DNA of 64,000 nucleotides from Phytomonas francai (GCA_001766655.1 MJCC01000003.1:1316480-1380479), one strand, 5' to 3'; shown: positions 7,837 through 18,731, counted from the first letter of the stretch. Program-made: numbers and translations. The notes: a model not told the origin generated them from the sequence alone.

Positions 7837-10308
7837 TTAGAAGAAATAGTTCAACCGTTTCGCAACTTCAATGAAACAAGAGTCTTTTTCAGATGCAGTC
7901 GGAGCGGAGAAATCCGAGAAGCCAACATTTTGTTCTCCGCTATATGGAATCATCGCGTTCCAACTTGACCTGACCGCCTGAAAAAGAAAAAAGTCCTCTT
8001 CTGACACAAATAAAGGTGGATACTTGAGTTCTAACAACGAGTTTACCCATTCCGCGTACATTCGTTCATTTTCTGCGTTTAAATTATGTAATCTATTCTG
8101 GTAAATGCAAGGCTGCTCAGCATAGTTACTCATCCGAACATCTAATTCTGGCTCAAATTTAACGGTAGCCAATTCACCTTCAGGAGATCTCGGAAGAGCT
8201 GCTTTGGAAGCATCCTGAAACTGGTTTTCCTCTGAGAACCTGCATTTCCCATGCATATACAGTTGCAAATTCATAGCTTGGGCCGCTTTGATACTTTCAA
8301 CGAGTCGGCGTGATAAGCATAGGATGCTAGACGGAATGGTGGCTTTCTCCATGCGACGAATGATTTCGGTGTCCCGCCTAATTTCATCCTCAGTGCCTTG
8401 CAACACGCAAGCGCCCGGGGAAGAGAATAAGTCTACAGTTTGGGAGACATACACCGCTTGCCATACGTTAAGAAAAGAAAAGAGGTTCCCTCGTGCATGG
8501 CGAAGATAAGTCGGCAAATTTTTCACCTTGGCAGCACCTAATTCAAATAGAATACTATATTTTTCAGCACAAAAGAAAATAACATGTCGCGTGATAGGCT
8601 TGGATTTGTTTCCAGTGAAAGAAGCAATAGATCGGTAGAGCTGTGGGGCAGGAGGCCACGGCAGCGAGGATGGCACTTCTTTTGAACCTGACTTCTTCAG
8701 CGAGCCGGCATCGAGGTCTTGATCCACATTCACCTGGTTCCTCATCGGACTAAAGGCAGCCGCAGCTGCAGATAAGTACACAAGCAGGGTAAATTGATCA
8801 TAGCCGACCAGCTCTGTCGACCGTGGGACATCGCCTTGCATTCTTGGATTGAGTTCAATAAGAACGGGTTTTCCAAAATTGGGGGAAGATTTCCGTCTGT
8901 CAATGCGTAGTTCACAATGTGAGCAGCCATTGCGCATGCCTAACACATCAATACACTTCAGAGTATAGTCCACCACCTGCCTCTCATCCCCTTCCGGTGG
9001 CAGCTCCGCGAGATTATGAACAAATTCCAACCGATCGTATAACAACGAAAGCGTCTCCACCTTCGCCGGTGGGGCGACATTAGGATCGTCGGAGGCCCTT
9101 CGCATGATTTCCTGCTCCAGAAATATGCCGAGCCGGGTGCTCAGGAGTTTCTTGGGGTACTTCCAGCTGCGCCAGACGTCCGTCACGACGTGCCGGCCCT
9201 CGAAGCTAACCGTGTCGACGACGTACTCCTCCCCGTCAATGTACTCCTCCACGACCATCGGGCTGGTGTGGGGGGAGCCCGAGACCTTCTGAGCCTCCCA
9301 GACCCTGAAGGCGTTGTGCAGCTCCCTCTCGGTATGGCAGAGCGTGACGAACGCGGAGCCCGTCCCGCAGGCCGGCTTCACCACCACCGGTAGGTAAATC
9401 GCATTCGCAGCCCGCTCGATCGCCTCGCACGCCGACCACGCCTCGATGCTGCGGATGTAGTTCAGCCCGTGGGCTTTGAGGGTCTGCTGCACACTTGCCT
9501 TGTTCCTCCGCAGCGTGATCGAGGTCGCCGGATCATTCCCAAAAAGATTGATTCGTGGGCGGGGGGGGGATGCTGGTGGATGCCGACACGGTGATCGAAG
9601 CCCTTCCCCATCTTCCAGAACCCCCTGCATCGCCTGGTATCGAATCAAACATGGATTCTGCATTTCTTGCCTCAAATAGGATGGCCACTCAGACAGGTAA
9701 TCGACATCCCCCTCGGCGCAGTCCCCCGCGTCCGCCAGAAAGCACCGCGCTAGTGTCTCAGCGCTAGTGCCTGCATTACGCGCCGAAAAATAGTCCAACA
9801 AGGGCAGCAAATCGTCCTGCGCAGTACTAAAGCCCAAGATCTCGCGAATTCCCTCCTTTACCACAGCGTGTTGATACAACAACTCGTAGTTGGTGGCCGA
9901 CCGGGTAATCGTAAGAGGGAAAAGTACAAAGATCCAGTATACCTGCCGCGTGTTCATAATCTCCTTAACTTGCCCCCAGGTATGATGCCCCACATCACCG
10001 CTGTCCACCATGTGGTTCTTAGACGCGAAGAAAGGGAAGCTTCCTTGAGGAGGATAAAAGTTCGCTAAAAATTCAGTTGTATAGCCTTTCTGCTCCGAAG
10101 GAATGGAGAAGGCCATCACGCATGGCCGATTCATCTTGGCCTTGATTTCATCCTCCCATGCGAGTTCGTTTGGCCAATGCCTTATGACACTGCGATAGGC
10201 GCACTTTAGCGTACAATTAAACTTTTTTTGCGCATATAAAACTTTTCTGATTTCCTCTGTGGTGAGAAGAATGTTATCTTTGGTAGTTTTCCCTTTGAGA
10301 GTTGACAT
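7837..10308 (-). CDS. ATP-grasp ligase-like protein
   Basis: In this 823-residue protein, residues about 255-520 carry an ATP-grasp fold: a lysine in VVVKPACGTGSAF (K311), the adenine-side EEYIDGEEY (354-362), and the metal-binding SHCELRID and LIELNPRMQGD (about 463-493). This arrangement resembles carbamoyl-phosphate synthase-like and L-amino-acid ligase/carnosine-synthase-like enzymes, which make an acyl phosphate and join it to an amine. Residues 1-250 (a possible pre-ATP-grasp region) and the 300-residue C-terminus are not recognised. Substrate unknown. The ATG at 10308 has a strong PPT (about 10320-10345) and AG at 10318/10317 directly upstream. A run of nine or more G (plus strand) near 9560-9570 lies in the coding Pro-rich linker before the domain. 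The GC-rich patch at 9000-9480 coincides with the ATP-grasp core. Confidence 0.75.
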   Translation of the reverse strand: MSTLKGKTTKDNILLTTEEIRKVLYAQKKFNCTLKCAYRSVIRHWPNELAWEDEIKAKMNRPCVMAFSIPSEQKGYTTEFLANFYPPQGSFPFFASKNHMVDSGDVGHHTWGQVKEIMNTRQVYWIFVLFPLTITRSATNYELLYQHAVVKEGIREILGFSTAQDDLLPLLDYFSARNAGTSAETLARCFLADAGDCAEGDVDYLSEWPSYLRQEMQNPCLIRYQAMQGVLEDGEGLRSPCRHPPASPPRPRINLFGNDPATSITLRRNKASVQQTLKAHGLNYIRSIEAWSACEAIERAANAIYLPVVVKPACGTGSAFVTLCHTERELHNAFRVWEAQKVSGSPHTSPMVVEEYIDGEEYVVDTVSFEGRHVVTDVWRSWKYPKKLLSTRLGIFLEQEIMRRASDDPNVAPPAKVETLSLLYDRLEFVHNLAELPPEGDERQVVDYTLKCIDVLGMRNGCSHCELRIDRRKSSPNFGKPVLIELNPRMQGDVPRSTELVGYDQFTLLVYLSAAAAAFSPMRNQVNVDQDLDAGSLKKSGSKEVPSSLPWPPAPQLYRSIASFTGNKSKPITRHVIFFCAEKYSILFELGAAKVKNLPTYLRHARGNLFSFLNVWQAVYVSQTVDLFSSPGACVLQGTEDEIRRDTEIIRRMEKATIPSSILCLSRRLVESIKAAQAMNLQLYMHGKCRFSEENQFQDASKAALPRSPEGELATVKFEPELDVRMSNYAEQPCIYQNRLHNLNAENERMYAEWVNSLLELKYPPLFVSEEDFFLFQAVRSSWNAMIPYSGEQNVGFSDFSAPTASEKDSCFIEVAKRLNYFF

Positions 10309-10841
10309 CTACACCTCTTTAGAAGCCAAAAAAAAAAGGAATATATGAATTAAATGAGAGAAGCAGCAGAAAGGAAAAGATGATGGGAAATTTACAAAGG
10401 GGGATCCGCGACAAAAACTTCGAAATCTTCCCAAATAAAGCGTTTGTAATACTCCTCAATAATGAACGAGTAGTATAAAATAAAATAAAAAGAGTGTATA
10501 GAATGAAAAAAAATCACCCCCTTAATAACCCTCTAGTTGAAAGAATCGTACTAACCTGATCCTAATTATAAATTTCCTTCAAACGATAAAGTAACAAAGA
10601 GAGGGGAAAAAGCTTTAAAAGGGTAGCCTCAGGTATAAACTTGAGACAAGAGAAAGAAACTCAAGATAAAATGTAAAATAAGGACACTTATTTAGTCTTT
10701 TCTTTTGCAATTTAGTTATATTAATACACGGAGAAACAAAAAGTGAAAAAGAATTCATCAAGTCTACTTCAACCTGCCTTACAAACTCGAAAAAAAAAAG
10801 ATAAGTAAAGTGTACAAAAGTGCAAAGGGAAGGGGGCATAT
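10309..10841. other. spacer with strong acceptor
   Basis: The minus-strand pyrimidine tract next to 10318 serves the ATP-grasp gene. The rest is AT-rich with A-runs. A 74-codon minus-strand open frame at 10615-10839 is pyrimidine-tract-like translation and not credible. Confidence 0.6.
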
Positions 10842-12791
10842 TTACACGATTACCATACGTGACATCATCTCAGTTTCTTGAATTCTATGGGGATCCGTTA
10901 CTGAAATTCTTAACTCGGAAGCCTTAGCTTTCCGCGACGTTTCTGACTTCTTGCGATCCACACGCATCGGCATGGGAGGATCCAAGGGCTTGTTTTCTCC
11001 ACCAGTCTCAACCGAGTTGTCGAGATCCGATTGATATAACCCCTCCTCTTGTGGTTGGTGGGGCGAGTGCTCGTCAGACGATGGGGTGGGCTCCATAGTC
11101 CCCACCGCACACGTGGTGCCCTCCTCGGAAGCAGACCTGACAATTTGAGGAGGCACCCCTGGTTCTCTTGAGTCCTCTTCACACGACGCAGCCCCACCCA
11201 CCTCATTCGAAGACGCCGGCTGCAATGGAAAGGTTAATCCTGTAATATCTGGCTCAAAGTACTTCTCCCGCTCTGCGGGATCAAGCAACTTCCATTTCGT
11301 TCGCATAGAGGACTCAAGGTAACGGTTTCCAATGGTGTGATGCGTAATTTTGTTACCAAACCCCAGCCGAACGCACATATCAACGTAGAACTTTCGAAAA
11401 GCGACGCTGGCGGCGTTTTTGGGGGTAATAGGGTAGTAAAACGGGAAGTTTAGCGCCGCTTGCTGGAGGTCGGTGAGGTTTAAAAAACGATGAACAGACT
11501 CGGAACGCCCAATGCCATAATCACGGCTGCAGTAGCGAAGGTACAGCTGTGCCCCACTTGTGGTGTGCTGCCCGATGTGCGTGTTAAAACAGTAGTATTT
11601 TTTCTGCTCTTCGGATGAAAGCTGCCTGTACTCTTTAATGCTTTTGGGTATATCTGGGAACCACGATCCGTTTTGCTGAATAACAAGACGCATCTTCTTA
11701 TCGAAAAGAAATACGCTACCCGGCTTTTGGATCGCTTTGACATCTGGAATCGAGTTAATAGCAAGCATAACTTGAGCAGCAAACAACAAATGGCTACGCA
11801 TCTTCTCAAAGAATTCCACCTCGTGTTCTATGACATAATTAATCAGGTTTTGCTGCTCTTCGAAACCCATACTCGAAACTGTTGACTCGATTTGTTTCCT
11901 CCCATAGATGCGGAGCTCAAGATTAGCCTGGTCTAATGAAATGGATAGTGTATCTTGCGGACGAGCCCGAAGAACCAACTCCTCCTTCCTAAGGGATCCG
12001 ACACTCTCCGACCACTCGCGAAGGGACGGAACTTTCGAAGTATCGGAAAAATTTTTGAGTATATAAGCCTGAATTGGGAACATCCTCTTACATTGAAGAG
12101 ACGTATTCGGGGTATACTTTTCACATATTCGTATCAAGTAGCGCTCCATATACCTAGAGTAAAGTAAACCGACATTGATATCGCCGGTTTGGGGGTCGGT
12201 ATAGCGACGCCAGACGTCATCGCTCGGAAGGGGTGATATTCCAACCTCCCTCATCAGATTGATCAACTTCTCGCGGTGAGAACCGCTGGTTACCGTTTTA
12301 GTAATATCAAAAAAAATTTGCATGAAGGTGGACGGCGAGAAAGAGCGGTTTCCGCGGAACAAACGCTTCGTGTTCAGCCGATTCCGAACAGGAGGGAAAA
12401 ACACAAGTTGCTTGATCTCTGGTTTTAAATAATGAATTTTAGTCTCGATATCCTGTAGGAGCTTTTGCTTGTAGTTGTTTCGAATCGCGAGGATCTTGTC
12501 ATCTCGTATCCGGAGGAGCTTTCTCGATAATTTGACACGCTTTACCGGAACGAGACGCTCTGTGGTGAGGTAGTTGTAGGTTTTCCTAACCCCTCTATTC
12601 ACGGTGCGGCGCGTAGGGGTGGGATACTCAGCGACTGTGCGATAGGAATAGACGAGGCTCGACCCCAACGCAAGAAGACCTGGGGCCGCGAATGGGAAGG
12701 ATTGCCGATGTAGGCGAAAAAGAGGTAAGCCTCTATAAGATGCGCCGCTTCTAGTGCTCATAGATACTGAAATACACAAATTCGGATTCAT
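10842..12791 (-). CDS. probable mitochondrial protein with HMG-box-like segment
   Basis: The protein is 649 residues from the ATG at 12791; a second ATG at residue 11 (12761) would expose a basic, Ser/Arg-rich leader (MSTRSGASYRGLPLFRLHR) that looks like a mitochondrial presequence and may be the real start. The first 150 residues are very basic. Residues about 457-512 resemble an HMG box: aromatic/basic helices and a terminal KWKLLDPAEREKYFE like helix 3 of that family. The last 120 residues are acidic and Pro/Ser-rich, then basic. I do not recognise a named protein. A kinetoplast nucleoid or mitochondrial RNA role is inference from the basic composition, the leader and the weak HMG resemblance. 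Confidence 0.65.
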   Translation of the reverse strand: MNPNLCISVSMSTRSGASYRGLPLFRLHRQSFPFAAPGLLALGSSLVYSYRTVAEYPTPTRRTVNRGVRKTYNYLTTERLVPVKRVKLSRKLLRIRDDKILAIRNNYKQKLLQDIETKIHYLKPEIKQLVFFPPVRNRLNTKRLFRGNRSFSPSTFMQIFFDITKTVTSGSHREKLINLMREVGISPLPSDDVWRRYTDPQTGDINVGLLYSRYMERYLIRICEKYTPNTSLQCKRMFPIQAYILKNFSDTSKVPSLREWSESVGSLRKEELVLRARPQDTLSISLDQANLELRIYGRKQIESTVSSMGFEEQQNLINYVIEHEVEFFEKMRSHLLFAAQVMLAINSIPDVKAIQKPGSVFLFDKKMRLVIQQNGSWFPDIPKSIKEYRQLSSEEQKKYYCFNTHIGQHTTSGAQLYLRYCSRDYGIGRSESVHRFLNLTDLQQAALNFPFYYPITPKNAASVAFRKFYVDMCVRLGFGNKITHHTIGNRYLESSMRTKWKLLDPAEREKYFEPDITGLTFPLQPASSNEVGGAASCEEDSREPGVPPQIVRSASEEGTTCAVGTMEPTPSSDEHSPHQPQEEGLYQSDLDNSVETGGENKPLDPPMPMRVDRKKSETSRKAKASELRISVTDPHRIQETEMMSRMVIV

Positions 12792-13810
12792 TCCACTTTC
12801 AATTTAGCTTGATATTCAGTCTTATAGTGCTGAATAATATGTGATAAAGTCACTCTGCCTTATTTTCAGCTAAACAATCTACGCGAGCCGATTCAGGCTT
12901 ATAAGAAACGCTAGATAGATAATGTTTGAAGTGGAAAAGAACAATAATAATAATAATAGGGAACGACCATGTAGATAGGTTCATCTGTAAAAGATCCAAC
13001 TTATCTATTTCCTTTCCCTCGTAAAGTTAATACGCCAATTCCAAAAGGCATGGAAAGGGAGAGATATTTTAAACAAAACTTGATGTATTCATTAACTTGG
13101 TGAATGAAAATAAAATAAAATACAATTTTAATTCTTGGGATAGTGAATTAAATAATGGGAAAAAATGTCGACTTCTCCTATAAGCCCCCGAAACTAACCT
13201 GAAACTTGGGCATACATATGGAAAAGAAAACGGTACCAAGGAATAAAAGTGCATATAACTCGCACATGATTAGTAAGAGCACACTAGAAGACACCATTTA
13301 TTCACCAAAGGCGAGTTACGTGTAGGAGCATGGCTTCTAGCAGACGCTCAACATCCCGTGTGAGCCCTCTGTTAGGCTACTGTTAGCGGTATCTCGAATT
13401 CTGTCATATTGGCATAACTCTAAGCGGTTGCAGGTGTAAAGATCCTTTATACAGGTTCTTTACAATTTCTAACCCCCTCTTCCTCTCAATAAAAAGGGAA
13501 ATATTCTAAACCCCACTTTTCACCCACATATTCCACATTTTGGTTGCGTATAGGAGCTCAGTATTTTCATGCTCACAGACAGTATACCACTTTCGGTAAT
13601 ACATTTATAGTGCACGCTGAAGCTTTGTCGTTTTTAAGGTTACCAAAGAATAACCCTGAGGTGTGCTGCCATGCTACACGAATGATATTCTCTGCCTATT
13701 AAATGGAAAGATCAATTCCATAGGAGCAAGAAGGAAAGAAGCTATGTCCCTCCCCTGGTTTGCCCTGTCTTCTACGACGGTAATCATTAAGGTATCCTCA
13801 CTAGACCTCA
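12792..13810. other. 1-kb spacer
   Basis: AT-rich near 12792-13260, then a less AT-rich stretch (about 13260-13790). Only short frames occur on the minus strand; the longest ATG-started one in the richer stretch is about 32 codons (near 13500-13600). No tRNA A and B box pair is visible. It probably includes a long 3' UTR of the next gene upstream in transcription. Confidence 0.5.
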
Positions 13811-16800
13811 TCACACCTTGCTCTTTCTAGGTCTCCCCCTCTTTCGAGTTTTAGAAGAGGGGGAAGGATCGCAATCCTTACTCCGAGAAGACGCGAGGCG
13901 TTTCATTGATTCACGCGCTTCCGTTTTCAACCCCTTCACAACAAGTCGCACAAGGTTTTCTGCTATTTGCTGTAATTGATCTCCCAACCTAGCTTCGTGG
14001 ATGCTGTTAGTTAGCGCGATGATCATGCCTGTCAGAGGTGAAGGTGGGGTGGCGGCAGAGAGCTCTGAGCTATGGGTGTTGTCATTGTCAGTAGTCTTTT
14101 GCTTTATGGAAGCTGCCTTTTCCTTTACAAATGATCGCTCCAGATCGTGCACTAGCCTCTCCTTGTCTTTTTGCAAATTTTCTGCTCTAAGTAAGGGCAT
14201 GACCTTCGGGATTTCGCTTATCACATCCAGCTGTTCATCACTTATCTCACTTTCCTTTGTTTTACTAGGATTCTCTGATAGTTCAGCTTCAGTATCACAT
14301 TTCTCAATCGATTCTGACGACTCGGCAAGCTCATTTGCATCGCTGTGCGAGGTGAAGACCACTTGGTCGGATATTTCTATTTCTTTGGAAATATCAACCA
14401 CCGCGTTTGATATCTGTGAGGCTCGCAGTAGCTTCGGATCCCCCCTTCGTCCCAACGAATGTGGGAAACAGAAACGGATAGCAAGTTTTTGCAGTGGCGT
14501 CAAGGATTGATAAGCGATCCGCATCTGCTCCGGTGTCAGATCGCGTATGGGTATACGTTGGAGCTCATCATCATGGCTGTAAAGACATGTCTCGTGTGTG
14601 GGGCTCATAGCTGCGCAATAGCCACAAAACAACGCAAAAGGCTTTGGTTTTTCGATAGTGTTGATGTTGCATTGTCTAACGGCATCTTGGGGTGTATTGC
14701 TATGGATTAAGCCTGGAAGATGGTCGCACCCAAAACATGCGTAGGAGACTTTCTGGGTTGGGGGAAGTGATTCAAATGGTAGAAATTGCACTTGCGGAGA
14801 TTCCGCCCTCGTCAGTACGGCTTCCGTGGACGCAGAGGGTGATGATTGTCCCAAATCGGATAATAACGGCAGAGCTGCTTTTCGACTGGCAGGCCTCAAC
14901 ATCTCCACAAGCTCCTGGTGCAGTCCCCATAGCCGATGATATGTATCCTTCGGGTTTGTCACCGCCCTTACTTCGTCTCTTGAGAAAAAAAGGAGCAAAA
15001 ACGCCGCTTGCACCGCAATCTCAGCGCGAAGCTCACGCTGAACTAGATGCAATCTACTACGAACATGCGCCCAATGATCCAGCAGCGTGCTGATATCCGT
15101 ATCTTGAAACGCCTTCCATAATTGCGCTAGATGGACATCCTCAATTTCGCCGCTTTTGGCGCTATGAAGAAGGCCGTTTGCGTAGTAGCGGTCGCGTTGG
15201 GTGTAGGCCCTACGCGCGCGAGCTGGCGCTGCCTCCCTCTGCTTCTCTTCGCAAAGTGGCTGTGAATTTTGTGGAAGGGTCAAATTAGGTTCCTTGATGG
15301 TGTAATCCGGCGTGCACTCGACGATCCCCAACAAAAACTGATCCAGCTCATAGGCATACGAGCGCAGCACTTCATGCCGTCTCTGCTCAAGCAATGCTTC
15401 TCTTGTCGTAGTTTGGGGTGTGAGATTCCCTTCCGCGTCTAGGTTTGACTGCTTGCCTAACAGGCCTGGGGAATTGTCAAGATCTAAACTACCACCACCA
15501 TTGTCAGTGACCAACGGGTCTGTTGAAGGTGGATTACAAATAAAAATATCACCGTCCTTTGGAAAATGTCCCTTCAAGATCGTCATGGTCGCAGCTGCGA
15601 GCTCTGAAACCGCATCCTTACCAAACAGCAGTTCGATTTGTTGAGTTTCTGGCATGCCCTTCCACTCCGCCTCAGTCAGCGCGTCCAGGGGCCTGTCTCG
15701 TCGGAACCCACGAGGTGTCGTCTCCCCCTCGCGTTCACTGGAGGCCATCGTCGAATCGGATCGAAAAAGATCAAATGTGCGGTAGTCGAAATCATGAGGC
15801 GTAAACATTGGATTCACCTCCGCAAAACTAAAGGGCCGCTGGTGCGGCGAGCGCAAAAGCGTGGCATCCTGGCGGTGGGTCATAACAAACGCATACCATA
15901 TCGCACTGGCGCCCATAAAAGACTCGGGTCTCCTGTCAAGCACACGCCGAAACACCTCACGCAGCCCGGGCGAATAAAATACAAGATATTCCATCGGCTG
16001 AAGGAGGTGCTTGGAGGTCCATCCACTCAGCTCAAAGTCGGTGCATCCGTTGTCAGATCCCCCGCCGCATTCCCGCACCTTTTCCGCCGCGAGACGGAGA
16101 ATCTCGTCAACCGCATCACTCCAGTAGGTCGGCTGGGCAAGGAAGTTGTAGAGCAAACAACGAACAATCTTTGGGCGGCCTAAAACGTCCGCGTAAAGCG
16201 GAGGAAACGTGCCGTTTGCTGTTGAGGAGCGGAAAGTAGAATTTTCACAAGCCTCTCCGCGACATCTGCCGTCATTCATCGCAACCTCACACGGCAACGA
16301 TGACGATTCCGGCGTGGAAATCGAGTTTGTAGGGGTCATATTGTTTTCTTCTCTTGTAAAGTCTATCGTGAGCGGTACCTCGACTGGTGATGAGCCAAGA
16401 GAAGGAGCCTCGGCGGTAGTCGTTTTCCCACGCAGCCCCGCCTCCCTTAATCGGTCAAATTGCTCCAACCATTGACTGTCAACGAAGAGCATCCGCTTTG
16501 CCCACTCCGGGAAGAGCGGCATGCGAGGCGCCGCGATGCGTTCGCGATGCGGCACGCACGTAATAGGGCCGGTGTTCATATCGGTAAGCCCAAAAAGGGC
16601 CTCGCTAATGCCCCACGAAGAATTAAATTGCTCGTGGTTTACCTCTCCGGAAGAGACGGTCGTCGTGAGACCTGTGCTCACCAGCGGAATTGCGGACGAT
16701 TCCGACAAAGCTGAGGAAGGGAGGGCTGCGGATGAGGGAAGGCCATTTATAATATGTTGCCTGAAATCCGAAGTTGAGTTTAAGGGATTGACGCTCCCGT

Positions 16801-17074
16801 CAGTCGTCTGGGTTTGAACTTGGGATGTCCCCAGTGAAGAATGGGATAGCCCATCCATTGGGGCATCTACCCTCTGGCGCCGTGAGACTCTTAGGGCATG
16901 ACAAGTACGGTAGAAACCAAAACCAGACGACCAAGAGGCCTCGTAAAGCCATGCTGAGGATTGGCATCTGCGTAAACGTCGCATAAGGGAACTATCATCG
17001 ATGAGGGAAGGTCTTACCGTGCGAATAAACAAGCAACATGATTGCAACCTCAACCCATAGAAACAGACTCGCAT
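13811..17074 (-). CDS. large unknown protein with zinc-knuckle pairs and C-terminal AT-hook
   Basis: The protein is 1087 residues from the ATG at 17074; the longer frame begins with TTG. The N-terminus is hydrophobic and basic without acids (MRVCFYGLRLQSCCLFIRTVR) and looks like a mitochondrial targeting or signal sequence; another Met at about residue 31 also precedes an Arg-rich leader. A CxxC pair near residue 779 (CFGC) and another near 816 (CGYC) could bind zinc. The last residues, KTRKRGRPRKSKV, contain the RGRP core of an AT-hook, a minor-groove binder of AT-rich DNA. The middle is rich in Ser/Thr/Glu. It is not a family I recognise. A DNA-associated role, possibly at the AT-rich kinetoplast genome, is inference only. 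A PPT is visible at about 17140-17165. Confidence 0.7.
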   Translation of the reverse strand: MRVCFYGLRLQSCCLFIRTVRPSLIDDSSLMRRLRRCQSSAWLYEASWSSGFGFYRTCHALRVSRRQRVDAPMDGLSHSSLGTSQVQTQTTDGSVNPLNSTSDFRQHIINGLPSSAALPSSALSESSAIPLVSTGLTTTVSSGEVNHEQFNSSWGISEALFGLTDMNTGPITCVPHRERIAAPRMPLFPEWAKRMLFVDSQWLEQFDRLREAGLRGKTTTAEAPSLGSSPVEVPLTIDFTREENNMTPTNSISTPESSSLPCEVAMNDGRCRGEACENSTFRSSTANGTFPPLYADVLGRPKIVRCLLYNFLAQPTYWSDAVDEILRLAAEKVRECGGGSDNGCTDFELSGWTSKHLLQPMEYLVFYSPGLREVFRRVLDRRPESFMGASAIWYAFVMTHRQDATLLRSPHQRPFSFAEVNPMFTPHDFDYRTFDLFRSDSTMASSEREGETTPRGFRRDRPLDALTEAEWKGMPETQQIELLFGKDAVSELAAATMTILKGHFPKDGDIFICNPPSTDPLVTDNGGGSLDLDNSPGLLGKQSNLDAEGNLTPQTTTREALLEQRRHEVLRSYAYELDQFLLGIVECTPDYTIKEPNLTLPQNSQPLCEEKQREAAPARARRAYTQRDRYYANGLLHSAKSGEIEDVHLAQLWKAFQDTDISTLLDHWAHVRSRLHLVQRELRAEIAVQAAFLLLFFSRDEVRAVTNPKDTYHRLWGLHQELVEMLRPASRKAALPLLSDLGQSSPSASTEAVLTRAESPQVQFLPFESLPPTQKVSYACFGCDHLPGLIHSNTPQDAVRQCNINTIEKPKPFALFCGYCAAMSPTHETCLYSHDDELQRIPIRDLTPEQMRIAYQSLTPLQKLAIRFCFPHSLGRRGDPKLLRASQISNAVVDISKEIEISDQVVFTSHSDANELAESSESIEKCDTEAELSENPSKTKESEISDEQLDVISEIPKVMPLLRAENLQKDKERLVHDLERSFVKEKAASIKQKTTDNDNTHSSELSAATPPSPLTGMIIALTNSIHEARLGDQLQQIAENLVRLVVKGLKTEARESMKRLASSRSKDCDPSPSSKTRKRGRPRKSKV

Positions 17075-18059
17075 GCACGCAGGAAAGCTGCACAGCAATG
17101 GTCTTTGTTTACTGCCAGCAGTGATTCAAGAAAATGTTAAAATAACAAAGAGAAAGAACACAACGCTTTTAATGGAAGAGTGAATACGTCCGGTTGCAGT
17201 CTCTATAGTATGGCATTCAAACTCATTATTTACCGGCAGCTAGATACGAACACAACTATGCCTTCTTTTGTGAGAATGTTATTGTCCTCTTTCTAACGAA
17301 TATTTGGCCAAAAATAAAAAGGAATTGGAAGGTCAAAGTGTTAATGGATCACCAAAAAAGGATATATTGCTCTGCAAATATGGAAACCGACATTCTTTCA
17401 ATAATAATTATTATAAAGAGATAAATTTATACACTTAATTCAATGAGGAAACGGAAAATGAGCGTTCTATGTATAGGGTTTTTAGTTTAACGCGAAAAAA
17501 AAAAGGATCCTAATATAACCAAACTAAATTCTTTCGAACTCACTGTATATTCATTCATTACTCTAGTGCCTAATCTTTATTGAATATTTATATTTACAAT
17601 TGTCATTAAATTCTTCGTAGAGAAGAAAAAACATGAGACAGATCTTAAAACAGTTAAAGCAGAAAGTAAAATACTGATAACAAAAAGAGTTAAAAGCATA
17701 AATTCAACACTTTACAATATAAGCTCCCCTTTCTTTTCATGTGAGTGTTCTGTTTTTAAGAGGCAAAGAAAGATGTCTTTCCTCACAGACTGGTCATGAA
17801 CATGCATACTTGACCAAGGAGGAAAGGCGATACCAAATGTCTATTTTTAATTTTATGAAGCAAGTTATCACTAAGCACAGCAAAAGTTTCTCCTGATCAT
17901 TTGTTCTTTTTTCTTGGCGACTATAATCCCTAGTGAATCATTTCTAGGAAAGAAATGATGTCTCTTTCTCTATACAAGCATTTGTTTCCCACTCCCCTGC
18001 ACTGTGCCCGAATATTTTCATAGATAGTACATAAAATAGTAAAAAGATCAAAAGAAGAC
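17075..18059. other. 1-kb AT-rich spacer
   Basis: Holds the pyrimidine tract for the AT-hook gene near its left end. The remainder is AT-rich without a credible frame on either strand and probably includes 3' UTR of the neighbouring 223-residue gene. Confidence 0.6.
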
Positions 18060-18731
18060 TCAACAAAAAACACGACGACCAGACCTCCCTTCACGTTGAG
18101 GACTCAAGCCAGGAAAACCGTCGACCTCTTCAGATAGCTTAGATTCTCCAGTGACTCCGGGCCGTGATACTATCTTCTTCCCACCCTGCTTACGTGCAAA
18201 TCCATCCCCATCGTTCTTGTTAGTGGGCACACCATATCCTAGTACATTTTTAGGTGCTTGCTTATTAACTGGAGGTCTACTCTGTGGGAGGGGTTTTTCG
18301 CTTTCAAAACTAAGAAAGCGAGCGTTTGTGCACGTCGAAAACTTCTGAGATTCCTTGTTTCGGATCTGCTCATCAGTCTCTCTTAGGAGAGGGCCTCGAT
18401 CATGCATTCCCTTTCGCGGTAGCTCTTCAGTAAGATTAACACGGCCCTTTCCAGAATGATATTTAGGGGCTCCACCATGTTCCTCCCATGAGAAAAGATT
18501 GAGATTATCCTTCGGCTTGTAGTTTCCCTGAACGGCACGCGGCGTCGCCACAACAGCGCTGGTATCAGAATCCTGCGGCTTCCTATAGATATCAGCGGGA
18601 GGCATCGTACGTGCGTCAGACTCAAGCAAATCATCATTTCTATGACCTCCTTCCTTAGGAACATGGCGACGACCTTGGCGATGTTTGTGTGCATCCCGTT
18701 CTTCGCTTTCAAGACCTAAACTGTCAAACAT
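18060..18731 (-). CDS. small disordered hydrophilic protein, unknown
   Basis: A 223-residue protein rich in Gly, Pro, Lys, Arg, Asp and Ser with no membrane segment or long helix, so probably intrinsically disordered. A short aromatic cluster, LNLFSWEE (near residue 77), and evenly spaced Pro/Arg motifs suggest linear binding motifs. It starts at the ATG at 18731 and ends in FC. A PPT lies about 90 nt upstream (near 18810-18830). Coding status rests on length, ATG, composition and position in the unit; I recognise no family and assign no function. Confidence 0.65.
   Translation of the reverse strand: MFDSLGLESEERDAHKHRQGRRHVPKEGGHRNDDLLESDARTMPPADIYRKPQDSDTSAVVATPRAVQGNYKPKDNLNLFSWEEHGGAPKYHSGKGRVNLTEELPRKGMHDRGPLLRETDEQIRNKESQKFSTCTNARFLSFESEKPLPQSRPPVNKQAPKNVLGYGVPTNKNDGDGFARKQGGKKIVSRPGVTGESKLSEEVDGFPGLSPQREGRSGRRVFC

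Noticed and set aside
13069..13254. 61-codon minus-strand frame
   Set aside because: Phe/Ser/Tyr-rich translation of AT- and pyrimidine-rich sequence; no other support.
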